The notes: generated by a model from the letters alone, not told the origin. Positions 1-5,950 are shown, counted from the first letter of the stretch. The stretch: 6,003 nucleotides of DNA from QAMX01 sp964515055 (GCA_964515055.1 CAZEUG010000045.1:1-6003), one strand, 5' to 3'. Made by a program: numbers and translations.

Positions 1-34
1 TTCGCGCCAGCTCCCTCGTCAGAGGGAGCTTGGG
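1..34 (-). repeat. Hairpin repeat core, left copy (inverted relative to right array)
   Basis: Read on the minus strand, these 34 bases are identical to 5769-5802 at the other end of the window. The core is a perfect 9-bp stem, AGCTCCCTC at 9-17 pairing with GAGGGAGCT at 22-30 (plus-strand coordinates), with a 4-nt loop. The start of a second GGCGC arm runs off the window edge. It lies 38 bp beyond the stop codon of the corrinoid gene, so it would be transcribed as part of the 3' end of the operon. No T-run follows the stem, so it is not a canonical intrinsic terminator, though it could protect the 3' end or slow polymerase. The element continues outside the window. Confidence 0.85.
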
Positions 35-47
35 GGCTGTCCAAGGT

Positions 48-63
48 TAGCCGCTGGTGGCTA
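48..63 (-). other. Weak inverted repeat just after the operon
   Basis: TAGCC at 48-52 can pair with GGCTA at 59-63 around a 6-nt loop; an alternative pairing uses AGCCG at 49-53 with CGGCT at 64-68. It starts 9 bp after the corrinoid gene's stop codon. There is no following U-tract on the minus strand, so calling it a terminator is not supported. It may simply be chance structure in GC-rich DNA. Confidence 0.25.
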
Positions 64-71
64 CGGCTGGT

Positions 72-704
72 TTACTCCATGCAGAACCGGTAGGCGGTTT
101 CGGCGGCGGTGGCGGCGTCGGGGGTATAGGAATCGGCGCCGATGCGGTCGCAGTACGACTGGCTGACGGGGGCGCCGCCGATCATGATTTTCACGCGATC
201 GCGGATTCCGGCAGCTTCGGCCTGTTTGACAACATCCTCCATGGCGTTCATGGTCGTTGTGAGCAGTGCGGAGCAGGCGATGATTTTGCAGTCCTTTTCG
301 ATGGCGGTGCGAACAAACGTTTCGGGTGCAACATCGGTGCCGAGGTCGATGACTTCGAGACCCTTGCTTTCCATCATCATTTTCACGAGGTTTTTGCCGA
401 TATCGTGGAGGTCGCCCTTGACGGTACCGATGCAGACGCGGCCAACGGCTTCAACGCCGGCCTGAACAAGGAGAGGCTTGAGCATGGCGGTGCCCTGGCT
501 CATGGCGCGGGCGGCGATCATGACCTCCGGGACGAAAAGCTCGTTATTTTTGAATTTTTCCCCGACAACGGTCATGCCATCGAGCAGACCCTTTTCGAGA
601 ATCTCCTGTGCGGGGATGCCCTCATCCACCGCTTTTTGAACGAGTTCCCTGACCGCTTTGGCGCGGCCCTTCTGTACCTGTGTTGAAAGTTCCTGAAAAT
701 CCAT
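72..704 (-). CDS. Methyltransferase cognate corrinoid protein (MtbC/MttC type, B12-binding)
   Basis: This 210-residue protein has the two-domain layout and usual length of the small corrinoid proteins that carry a methyl group in anaerobic methyltransferase systems (MtaC, MtbC, MttC and O-demethylase relatives). Residues 1-85 are the helical cap, with the typical ELFVPEVMIAARAM segment at 55-68. Residues 88-210 form the Rossmann-like B12 domain: DLHDIG at 98-103 supplies His100, the expected lower axial cobalt ligand; SAL at 145-147 and IGG at 175-177 contact the nucleotide tail in the family. Such proteins shuttle a methyl group from a substrate-specific methyltransferase to a second one acting on tetrahydrofolate or a thiol. 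The substrate cannot be read from this protein, and no methyltransferase or reductive activase lies nearby. The gene starts 3 nt after the WYL gene stop, with GGAG at 716-719 lying inside the end of that gene, so translational coupling is plausible. Confidence 0.93.
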   Translation of the reverse strand: MDFQELSTQVQKGRAKAVRELVQKAVDEGIPAQEILEKGLLDGMTVVGEKFKNNELFVPEVMIAARAMSQGTAMLKPLLVQAGVEAVGRVCIGTVKGDLHDIGKNLVKMMMESKGLEVIDLGTDVAPETFVRTAIEKDCKIIACSALLTTTMNAMEDVVKQAEAAGIRDRVKIMIGGAPVSQSYCDRIGADSYTPDAATAAETAYRFCME

Positions 705-707
705 GGC

Positions 708-1739
708 TCATTTTTCTCCGTTTTCATTTAATTGATTGGGTTCTTGGCTTGTGTTTGCGTACAGCGCGGCAATGCGGCGGGCTTCCGCCCCGGCAGCATC
801 GACAAGCGCCGGTGGGGACACCACGCGAGCGGCGTCACCGAACTGGAACAGCCAGCCCCAGAATGGTGGGCTGACAACGACATCCGTCCAGAGGCGGAAC
901 CAGCCCGGGCGGTCGGCCGCTTCCATGGCGGCGCTGCGGCCGAACCGATCGAGGACGGCACCGGCGAGCGAGTCCCGAAATTCGAGTGCAGCGAGGACGC
1001 GGTCGCCGCCGAACATGGAGAAGCGTCCCTGTGTATACGCTTCGACCCTGAACTGCTGCCGCCGTTCATCGGGTGGGCGAATCTCGCCGGGCTGGATATC
1101 CTCCATCCGGTCAACGCGGAAATTGCTGATGCCGCCGTAGCGCGGGTAATCGGCGATCATGTAGTAGTTTTCGTTGTCCCAGCAGAGCGCATACGGAATG
1201 ACGGTGTAGCGTGCGCCGTCATGGCGGTACTGCCGGGCTTTGTCGGCGGTGTATTCGAAATACCGGAAGGAGACCTCGCGGGTTTCGGTAATGGCGCGGG
1301 AGACGGCATCGACATTGTAGAGGATGCGTTCATTTTCCTGCTTGCGGCCGTTGAGCTGATAGATCTGGCGGGTGAGCTGTCCGGCGGCGGGGCGGCTGGT
1401 CAGGGTCATGAGCTTTTCGATCAGCTGCTGCGACTTTTTTTCGGTGAGGAACTGGCTGGATGCAACAGCATCGGCGAGCAGCTGCAGCTCGGTCATATCG
1501 AAGGTGCGGGAGGCGAGGTAGTAGCAGCCGCGTGGGCCGTCCCGCTCCAGAATTTCCGCGCCGAAGTCGGCGAGGGCCTTCAGGTCTTCGCTGACGCTTT
1601 TGCGCTCGGCGGTGATGCCGCGGGCGGCCAGTCCGGCGATCATCCTGCGAATGGTCATCGGGTGGTCTTCATCGGTTTCCTCGTGCAGAATCTGATACAG
1701 CGTCAGCAGCTTCAGCTTTTGTCCGGCTGTTTTTGCCAC
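708..1739 (-). CDS. WYL-domain transcriptional regulator (DeoR-type HTH)
   Basis: A 343-residue one-component regulator of the HTH-WYL-WCX layout, close to the family's usual length. The N-terminal 75 or so residues are a winged helix, with the segment ERKSVSEDLKALADFG as recognition helix and wing. The WYL ligand-binding domain covers roughly residues 138-218 (PYALCWDNENYYMIADYP, then NFRVDRM); the name-giving W-Y-L triad reads Y-Y-M here. A C-terminal WCX-like domain follows to about residue 327, ending in a hydrophilic tail. WYL domains bind nucleic acid or small ligands; the effector here is unknown. I chose the GTG at 1739 because AAGGTGG lies 5 nt upstream and the product then begins with V/MAKTAGQKLKLL, the common opening for this family. 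An in-frame GTG at 1748 would add three residues. It sits between mnmA and the corrinoid gene and may control the latter, itself or distant genes; that is inference. Confidence 0.92.
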   Translation of the reverse strand: MAKTAGQKLKLLTLYQILHEETDEDHPMTIRRMIAGLAARGITAERKSVSEDLKALADFGAEILERDGPRGCYYLASRTFDMTELQLLADAVASSQFLTEKKSQQLIEKLMTLTSRPAAGQLTRQIYQLNGRKQENERILYNVDAVSRAITETREVSFRYFEYTADKARQYRHDGARYTVIPYALCWDNENYYMIADYPRYGGISNFRVDRMEDIQPGEIRPPDERRQQFRVEAYTQGRFSMFGGDRVLAALEFRDSLAGAVLDRFGRSAAMEAADRPGWFRLWTDVVVSPPFWGWLFQFGDAARVVSPPALVDAAGAEARRIAALYANTSQEPNQLNENGEK

Positions 1740-1751
1740 AGTTTCCACCTT
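1740..1751 (-). promoter_or_regulatory. Ribosome binding site deciding the GTG start of the WYL gene
   Basis: AAGGTGG at 1745-1751 sits 5 nt before the GTG at 1737-1739. The alternative GTG at 1746-1748 has only a weak GGAAGAAG stretch upstream, and it overlaps this better site, so the downstream GTG is preferred. Confidence 0.5.
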
Positions 1752-1775
1752 CTTCCGTCCGGTTTCCGGGTGTGA

Positions 1776-2843
1776 TCATTCGTCGATGTAGCCGCCGCCG
1801 ATCATGACGTTCTGCACGCCGTCGATATCCATATAGCAGACGGCGGACTGTCCCGGCGCGGGGGCGCGGACGCCGTTTTTGAATTTGATGTAGGCGACGC
1901 GGCTCCGGTTTTCCGGATAGACAACGCCATCGGTGAAGCCACGGGAGTGGCGCACGCGGACACGAACCGGAATCGGCACACTGATGGGGATGTGCCAGAC
2001 GCATTCGGTGATGCGGATGATATTTTTCACGACATCGTCCGCGTTGCCGAGGACAACCTGGCGTTTGTCGCGGTCGATGGCAGTGACGTAGGCGCGTTCG
2101 CCGAAGGCCATAGCAAGGCCGCGGCGCTGGCCGACAGTATAGCGGTGGATGCCCTCATGGCGGCCGAGCACGTTCCCATTTTTGTCCACGAATTCGCCGC
2201 GCAGTGCATCGACAGCGGCGGCACCGGCTTCATTCTCGATGAAGCGAATCCGGTCGTTGTCGGGGATGAAGCAGATTTCCATGCTGTCGGGCTTGTCGCA
2301 GGCGGCGACATTCTGCCCCGCTGCCAGTTCGCGCACGGCGTCCTTGTCGGTCAGGCTGCTCAGCGGGAAAACGAGGTGCTGCAGCAGATTCATCGGCAGG
2401 CGGTAGAGCATATAGGACTGGTCGTTGGCGCACGGCATGGCCGCGATCAGCTTGCTTCCGCCGTAGGTGGGGAGGGATACGAGGCGGGCATAGTGGCCGG
2501 TCGCCACGGTCTGTGCGCCCCAGCCGTAGGCCGCCTTCAGCAGCAGGGGGAATTTGACTGTCGGGTTGCAGTAGATGCAGGGGTTTGGCGTCCGGCCGCG
2601 CAGGTAGTCGCGGATGAACGGCTCCACGACGCAGCCCTCGAGCGAGTCGCTGATGTCGATGGTGCAGAAGTCGATGCCGGCCTGATTGGCTGCCTGACGC
2701 GCAGCATCCGATTCATCGCGGCAGCGGCGGCTTTTCAGGTACACCCCAAGCACTGTATAGCCTTCCTGTTTCAAAAGCTTTGCGGCGACAGAAGAATCAA
2801 CGCCGCCGGAGAGTCCGAGCACTACACGTTTCTGATCACGCAT
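1776..2843 (-). CDS. mnmA: tRNA-specific 2-thiouridylase MnmA
   Basis: MnmA puts sulfur on C2 of the wobble uridine (U34) of the Lys, Glu and Gln tRNAs, using ATP to adenylate the base and a persulfide passed from a cysteine desulfurase. The 355-residue length is normal. The N-terminal PP-loop ATPase domain shows SGGVDSS at 12-18. The TPNPCIYCNP segment (85-94) carries Cys92, and SMEICF (188-193) carries Cys191; these match the two catalytic cysteines of the E. coli enzyme. ATGHYAR (114-120) and DQSYMLY (141-147) are further family signatures. The middle and C-terminal beta-barrel domains begin near HRYTVGQRRGL (233-243). Oddities are a proline after CN, where Lys, Arg or Glu is usual, and NDQSY instead of KDQSY. 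GGAGG at 2853-2857 lies 9 nt before the ATG. It starts 18 nt after the NAT stop. No desulfurase gene lies in the window. Confidence 0.96.
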   Translation of the reverse strand: MRDQKRVVLGLSGGVDSSVAAKLLKQEGYTVLGVYLKSRRCRDESDAARQAANQAGIDFCTIDISDSLEGCVVEPFIRDYLRGRTPNPCIYCNPTVKFPLLLKAAYGWGAQTVATGHYARLVSLPTYGGSKLIAAMPCANDQSYMLYRLPMNLLQHLVFPLSSLTDKDAVRELAAGQNVAACDKPDSMEICFIPDNDRIRFIENEAGAAAVDALRGEFVDKNGNVLGRHEGIHRYTVGQRRGLAMAFGERAYVTAIDRDKRQVVLGNADDVVKNIIRITECVWHIPISVPIPVRVRVRHSRGFTDGVVYPENRSRVAYIKFKNGVRAPAPGQSAVCYMDIDGVQNVMIGGGYIDE

Positions 2844-2861
2844 TTTGATATTCCTCCCTGT

Positions 2862-3638
2862 TTATTGATTTGCGGGGTCTGTCAGGCCAAAGACATCGGC
2901 TAAAATGCGTGTGCGCTCTGCCGCGTCCGGGGTGCTGACCGTGACACCTGTCGGAGTAAAAATCTTGTAGGTGGGGCCGTCAAACGTATGGCGTTCGCCG
3001 CCATGCCGGATAGAGAGGATGAACTGCCGGTTGAAGATCGAGTCCGGTGCGCGTTCGCACCAGAAGCTGGCGAACCGGTAGTCGCACGGGAATTGCGGTA
3101 CCTCTTCGAAGGAATAGAGGCGGCGCCACCGGTTGTCTCGCTGCACCAGCAGCAGGACGCCGTGTGTTTCGTCCCGGTGCAGCTGATAGAGGAGACCGGA
3201 GTTTTCCGCGGGGCAGTCCATTTCATACGGGACAGGGTACAGCGGGATGCGGGCACCGACGCCGACGTCGCAGAGGAATTCGCCGTCCTCCGCGCGGACG
3301 CGCAGCACCTGATGGCGGCGCTTCGGGATGACGGTTTCATCGCCGTCCCAGTAGCGGGCGACGTAGTCGGTCACGGTATAGCCGAGCGCGCGCAGCAGCT
3401 CGCCGAACAGACGGTTCAGCTCGAAGCAGAAGCCGCCGCGATGGCGTTCCACTACCTTTTCAAACAGGTCGTCCGGCTCCAGCGAGATCGGAATTCCGGC
3501 CAGAATGTCGAGATTTTCATACGGTACCGTTTGCAGGTGGGCATATTGCAGCCGCGACAGGTTGTCCGCCGTCGGGCGGAGCGGTGTCGGTTCCAGACCG
3601 ATGCGCAACAGATAGCGGCTGATTTGTTCCTGATTCAT
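2862..3638 (-). CDS. Arylamine N-acetyltransferase (NAT)
   Basis: NATs move an acetyl group from acetyl-CoA to the amino or hydroxylamino group of arylamines and hydrazines by a ping-pong mechanism through an acetyl-cysteine. The cysteine-protease-like triad is complete: Cys71 in RGGFCFELN (67-75), His109 in RRHQVLRV, and Asp124 in LCDVGVG. The N-terminal signature HLQTVPYENLDIL (34-46) is also typical. At 258 residues it has normal bacterial NAT length, with a helical first domain, a beta-barrel second domain and a short third domain whose end (ILADVFGL) resembles the family's C-terminus. The protein has no signal peptide and should be cytoplasmic. Its physiological substrate is unknown; gut bacterial NATs can acetylate drugs such as 5-aminosalicylate, but that is not shown for this protein. 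The ATG has GGGAG 5 nt upstream (3644-3648). It lies 25 nt after yigZ in the same operon. Confidence 0.95.
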   Translation of the reverse strand: MNQEQISRYLLRIGLEPTPLRPTADNLSRLQYAHLQTVPYENLDILAGIPISLEPDDLFEKVVERHRGGFCFELNRLFGELLRALGYTVTDYVARYWDGDETVIPKRRHQVLRVRAEDGEFLCDVGVGARIPLYPVPYEMDCPAENSGLLYQLHRDETHGVLLLVQRDNRWRRLYSFEEVPQFPCDYRFASFWCERAPDSIFNRQFILSIRHGGERHTFDGPTYKIFTPTGVTVSTPDAAERTRILADVFGLTDPANQ

Positions 3639-3663
3639 AAAAGCTCCCTCTCCTGTCTCTTTT

Positions 3664-4302
3664 TTACGATTCCCGCCGAATGCAGACGGGTCTGGCTTCG
3701 CCTCTGGCTACGATGGCGCGTCCCGCCGTCTTTTCGCGGAGCATACCGATGACCGCGTCCGCGCTTTCCGGCAGCGTTTCCAGCGATACGGCCACATCGG
3801 CCGCATAGGCGGGTTCGCCGATGACCACCTCCGGCGTGCGGCGGAGCGCCGGTTCGATGCGTGACCAGTCGGCGTAGGTGATGCGGCAGTCGATCGCGGC
3901 GCGTTCCATCACATCGCAGATGCCGGCCGCGCGGAGTGCCGCGGCGGCCGTCCCAGCGTAGGCGCGAACCAGTCCGTTTGCGCCGAGCAGCGTACCGCCG
4001 AAATACCGGGTGACAACCAGGCAGCAGTCGGTGACACCGGCACGCGTCAGCACCTCCAGTGCCGGGCGGCCGGCCGTCCCCTGCGGTTCCCCGTCATCCG
4101 AGAAGCGGATGGTGTGCTGCTCGCGCAGCAGATAGCAGTAGACGTTGTGGGTGGCGTCGCGGTAGCGGTTGGAGATTTCCGCCACCAGACGTTTGGCGTC
4201 TTCCTCATGTTCCACAGGGCGGAGGGTGCCGATGAAGCGGGATTTTTTCTCGATCAGCTCCGCTTCGCCGGGAAAAACGGTCGAATAAATGGGAAGGCTC
4301 AT
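3664..4302 (-). CDS. yigZ: YigZ/IMPACT family protein (UPF0029 + DUF1949)
   Basis: A 212-residue protein of the YigZ/YvyE family, the bacterial relatives of eukaryotic IMPACT. The N-terminal UPF0029 domain carries all the familiar blocks: KKSRFIG (19-25), DATHNVYCY (49-57), SDDGEPQGTAGRP (68-80) and VTRYFGGTLLGANGLVRAY (97-115). The C-terminal part from about residue 135 fits the ferredoxin-like DUF1949 domain. The biochemical role of bacterial members is unresolved; the fold and the link of eukaryotic IMPACT to translation control suggest a nucleic acid or ribosome role, and sitting next to hflX agrees with this. I chose the ATG at 4302 because it overlaps the hflX TGA in an ATGA and has GGAG at 4310-4313, 7 nt upstream. 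An in-frame ATG at 4326 would add eight atypical residues and has no good ribosome binding site. Confidence 0.94.
   Translation of the reverse strand: MSLPIYSTVFPGEAELIEKKSRFIGTLRPVEHEEDAKRLVAEISNRYRDATHNVYCYLLREQHTIRFSDDGEPQGTAGRPALEVLTRAGVTDCCLVVTRYFGGTLLGANGLVRAYAGTAAAALRAAGICDVMERAAIDCRITYADWSRIEPALRRTPEVVIGEPAYAADVAVSLETLPESADAVIGMLREKTAGRAIVARGEARPVCIRRES
4299..4302 (-). other. ATGA stop-start overlap between hflX and yigZ
   Basis: On the minus strand the hflX stop TGA (4301-4299) and the yigZ start ATG (4302-4300) share bases as ATGA. With GGAG at 4310-4313 inside hflX, ribosomes finishing hflX can restart directly on yigZ, so their synthesis is probably coupled. Confidence 0.75.
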
Positions 4303-5609
4303 GGTTTCACTCCGATCTGTTTGCAAATCTGTCCGTAGAGCTTGCGGTCGCAGCGACCGGATACGGCGATGCCGTCCGGCTGGTAATCCACATGATCCAC
4401 ACGCGCACAGTCGTACAGCCGGGTCAGGATGCCGCCGTTGTCATACGGGAGCAGGAAGCGGAAATCCGTCTGCCGGTCGGAGAGCGCCGCCTGAATGCGT
4501 TCGGCCAGCCGGTCAAGCCCCTGGCCCGTTGCGGCGCTGATGCAGACGGCATCGTCATGCTCAGCCGGAATCGTCTCCGGCGGGCAGAGGTCACATTTAT
4601 TGTAGACAATCAGGCGCTCGACGCCCTCGGCGCAGAGCTCCTCTGCCAGTGCATCCGTCACGCGCATCTGCTCCTCATGCTCCGGGTCGGAGGCGTCCAC
4701 CACGTGAAGCACGAGGTCGGCGTAGGTCAGCTCCTCGAGCGTTGCACGGAAGGCGGAGATCAGCTGATGGGGCAGCTTGCGGATGAAGCCGACGGTGTCG
4801 GTCAGCAGGATGTTGGAGCGATCCGGCAGGCGGATGCTGCGCGTAGTCGGGTCGAGCGTATCAAAGAGGCGGTTCGCCGTGTGAACGGGTTCGCCGCCGG
4901 TCGGTGCGGACAGCGCATTCAGCAGGGTGGATTTTCCGGCGTTGGTATACCCGACCAGCGCCACGAGCGGGATGGCGCTCTTTTCGCGGCGGCGGCGCTG
5001 CTCGCCGCGCACACGGCGCACGTTTTCCAGATCCTCCTCCAACCGCGTGATGCGGGCGCGGATGTGCCGGCGGTCGGTTTCCAGCTTCGTTTCACCGGGG
5101 CCACGCGTACCGATGGGGCTTTTCCCGCCGGATGCGGTCTGTCGTGAGAGGTTTTTCCCCTGTCCGGCCAGCCGCGGCAGCAGATACTGATACTGCGCCA
5201 GCGCCACCTGCAGCTTCCCTTCTGCCGTTGATGCGCGGGCGGCAAAGATGTCGAGAATGACACCTGTCCGATCCATGACCGGGCAGTCCAGGCGTTCCTC
5301 CAGGTTTTTCATCTGTACCGGCGAGAGGTCGTTGTCAAAAACGACCAGCTCCGCCTGTAAATCGCGGACGGCGTTGGCGATCTCCGTGCATTTGCCGTCA
5401 CCGATCAGTGTGGCGGGTTCCGGCGATGGCCGATTCTGAATCGCACGGCCAACCACCTCGCCGCCCGCCGTCATCAGCAGTGCTTCCAACTCGTCCAGCG
5501 TCCGGTCATCAGAGGCAAACGCCTCGTCCCCCGTGTTCAGGCCGACGATCACGACCCGTTCCATCACTTCTTCTGCTTGTGTGTTTGCTGCCTGTCCCCG
5601 GTTTTGCAT
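4299..5609 (-). CDS. hflX: Ribosome-splitting GTPase HflX
   Basis: HflX is a translational GTPase-like protein that binds the 50S subunit and splits stalled 70S ribosomes, notably under heat or antibiotic stress. The 436-residue protein has the full family layout: the N-terminal HflX domain (about 35-125), a helical linker with GVILDIFAARASTAEGKLQ (116-134), the family hallmark GTRGPGETKLETDRR (167-181), then the G domain. G motifs are G1 GYTNAGKST (220-228), G2 DPTTR (253-257), G3 DTVGF (271-275), G4 NKCD (337-340) and G5 SAA (358-360). The C-terminal domain contains FLLPYDNGGILTRLYD (385-400). The ATG at 5609 has a near-ideal GGAGG at 5617-5621, 7 nt upstream; this argues for it over the internal ATG at residue 16, although residues 1-15 are poorly conserved in character. 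It is the first gene of the operon in this window. Confidence 0.97.
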   Translation of the reverse strand: MQNRGQAANTQAEEVMERVVIVGLNTGDEAFASDDRTLDELEALLMTAGGEVVGRAIQNRPSPEPATLIGDGKCTEIANAVRDLQAELVVFDNDLSPVQMKNLEERLDCPVMDRTGVILDIFAARASTAEGKLQVALAQYQYLLPRLAGQGKNLSRQTASGGKSPIGTRGPGETKLETDRRHIRARITRLEEDLENVRRVRGEQRRRREKSAIPLVALVGYTNAGKSTLLNALSAPTGGEPVHTANRLFDTLDPTTRSIRLPDRSNILLTDTVGFIRKLPHQLISAFRATLEELTYADLVLHVVDASDPEHEEQMRVTDALAEELCAEGVERLIVYNKCDLCPPETIPAEHDDAVCISAATGQGLDRLAERIQAALSDRQTDFRFLLPYDNGGILTRLYDCARVDHVDYQPDGIAVSGRCDRKLYGQICKQIGVKP

Positions 5610-5621
5610 ACCGTGCCCTCC
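5610..5621 (-). promoter_or_regulatory. Strong ribosome binding site of hflX
   Basis: GGAGG at 5617-5621, within a longer AGGGAGGG run, lies 7 nt before the ATG at 5609. It fixes the upstream ATG as the start, in preference to the ATG at 5564, which is preceded only by a weaker GAAGAAG stretch. Confidence 0.8.
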
Positions 5622-5650
5622 CTGTTTGAATCCCCTGCTGTCGGATTTTT

Positions 5651-5664
5651 GTTGTCAGTTGTCA
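5651..5664 (-). repeat. Tandem heptamer direct repeat in the hflX leader
   Basis: GTTGTCA occurs twice without a gap on the plus strand (TGACAAC twice on the minus strand). Tandem heptamers near a transcription start can be binding sites for a regulator, but two copies of this length can also arise by chance or slippage. Confidence 0.4.
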
Positions 5665-5681
5665 GAATTTGTGTATGAAAA

Positions 5682-5698
5682 TCGCGTAAAAAGCGCGA
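5682..5698. promoter_or_regulatory. Possible operator: inverted repeat TCGCG-N7-CGCGA
   Basis: TCGCG at 5682-5686 and CGCGA at 5694-5698 form a perfect 5-bp dyad around the A-rich spacer TAAAAAG. It lies about 75-90 bp upstream of the hflX start in the least GC-rich part of the window. The size fits a site for a dimeric DNA-binding protein, but no regulator can be named and the arms are short. Confidence 0.3.
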
Positions 5699-5742
5699 GA
5701 AATCGTGCGAAAAGTGTGGGAAAATTTGAGCGCTTGAAATAG

Positions 5743-5847
5743 CGCAGCTGCCCGACTTTAGGCAACCACCCAAGCTCCCTCTGACGAGGGAGCTGGCGCG
5801 AAGCGCCTGAGGGAGAGAAAACCGTTTCTGCGTGCTTCACCTTCCCC
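5743..5847 (+). repeat. Tandem ~104-bp repeat, unit A
   Basis: First of about 2.5 tandem units; this one is 105 bp, running from CGCAGCTG to the CTTCCCC block. Hairpin 1 is AGCTCCCTC (5773-5781), loop TGAC, GAGGGAGCT (5786-5794). Hairpin 2 is GGCGC (5795-5799), loop GAA, GCGCC (5803-5807). A second GAGGGAG follows at 5809-5815, then GAGAAAACCGTTTCTGCGTG. The segment before hairpin 1 (5757-5770) differs from unit B, so this outer unit is the most diverged. Its 34-bp core (5769-5802) is identical, inverted, to the left edge of the window. Confidence 0.85.
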
Positions 5848-5950
5848 CGCAGCCGCCCGACTTGCCCGAACCTCCAAGCTCCCTCTGACGAGGGAGCTTG
5901 CGCGGAGCGCCTGAGGGAGAGAAAACTGTTTCTGCGTGTTCATCTTCCCC
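5848..5950 (+). repeat. Tandem ~104-bp repeat, unit B
   Basis: A full 103-bp unit. Hairpin 1 is 10 bp here, because A5876 pairs with T5899, with arms 5876-5885 and 5890-5899. Hairpin 2 is reduced to GCGC (5900-5903) and GCGC (5907-5910) around GGA. The second GAGGGAG lies at 5913-5919. The tail GTTTCTGCGTG is shared with unit A. No open reading frame of credible coding character crosses the unit. Confidence 0.85.

Larger units (their letters stand above)
5622..5742 (-). other. Leader region upstream of hflX; presumed promoter region, no clear -35/-10
   Basis: This stretch is clearly richer in A and T than the flanking DNA and holds no gene. It is where a promoter for the minus-strand operon would be expected, since only repeats lie beyond it. 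I searched the minus strand by eye for TTGACA/TATAAT pairs and found only poor matches, for example CATACA at 5672-5677 with no good -35 box. On the plus strand, TTGTCA at 5652-5657 and TATGAA at 5674-5679, 16 nt apart, form a weak rightward pair, but there is nothing to transcribe except the repeats. A promoter further right, outside the window, is also possible. Confidence 0.4.

Noticed and set aside
1..31. Intrinsic terminator for the operon
   Set aside because: The stem is strong, but on the minus strand it is followed by GGCGCGAA and not a T-run, so canonical Rho-independent termination is not supported; I kept it as a repeat.
57..686. Plus-strand open frame antisense to the corrinoid protein gene
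   Set aside because: In codon register with the corrinoid gene; the translation is a Gly/Ala/Asp/His-rich shadow.
732..1775. Long plus-strand open frame (347 codons) antisense to the WYL gene
   Set aside because: Its codon boundaries coincide with those of the minus-strand gene, so it stays open merely because the sense codons TTA, CTA and TCA are avoided in this GC-rich DNA. Its translation is low-complexity, rich in Gly and Ala, with no recognisable domain.
1947..2903. Plus-strand open frame (318 codons) antisense to mnmA
   Set aside because: Same codon register as mnmA on the other strand, and mnmA is certain from its catalytic motifs. The translation resembles no family.
2988..3752. Plus-strand open frame antisense to NAT and running into yigZ
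   Set aside because: In register with NAT codons; NAT has an intact catalytic triad and a proper ribosome binding site, while this frame has neither support nor domain character.
4392..5147. Plus-strand open frame antisense to hflX
   Set aside because: In register with hflX, which shows all G motifs. It is an expected shadow.
5758..5943. Short minus-strand open frames across the tandem repeats
   Set aside because: They consist of translated repeat DNA, with repeated peptide segments matching the DNA period, and have no ribosome binding site of note.
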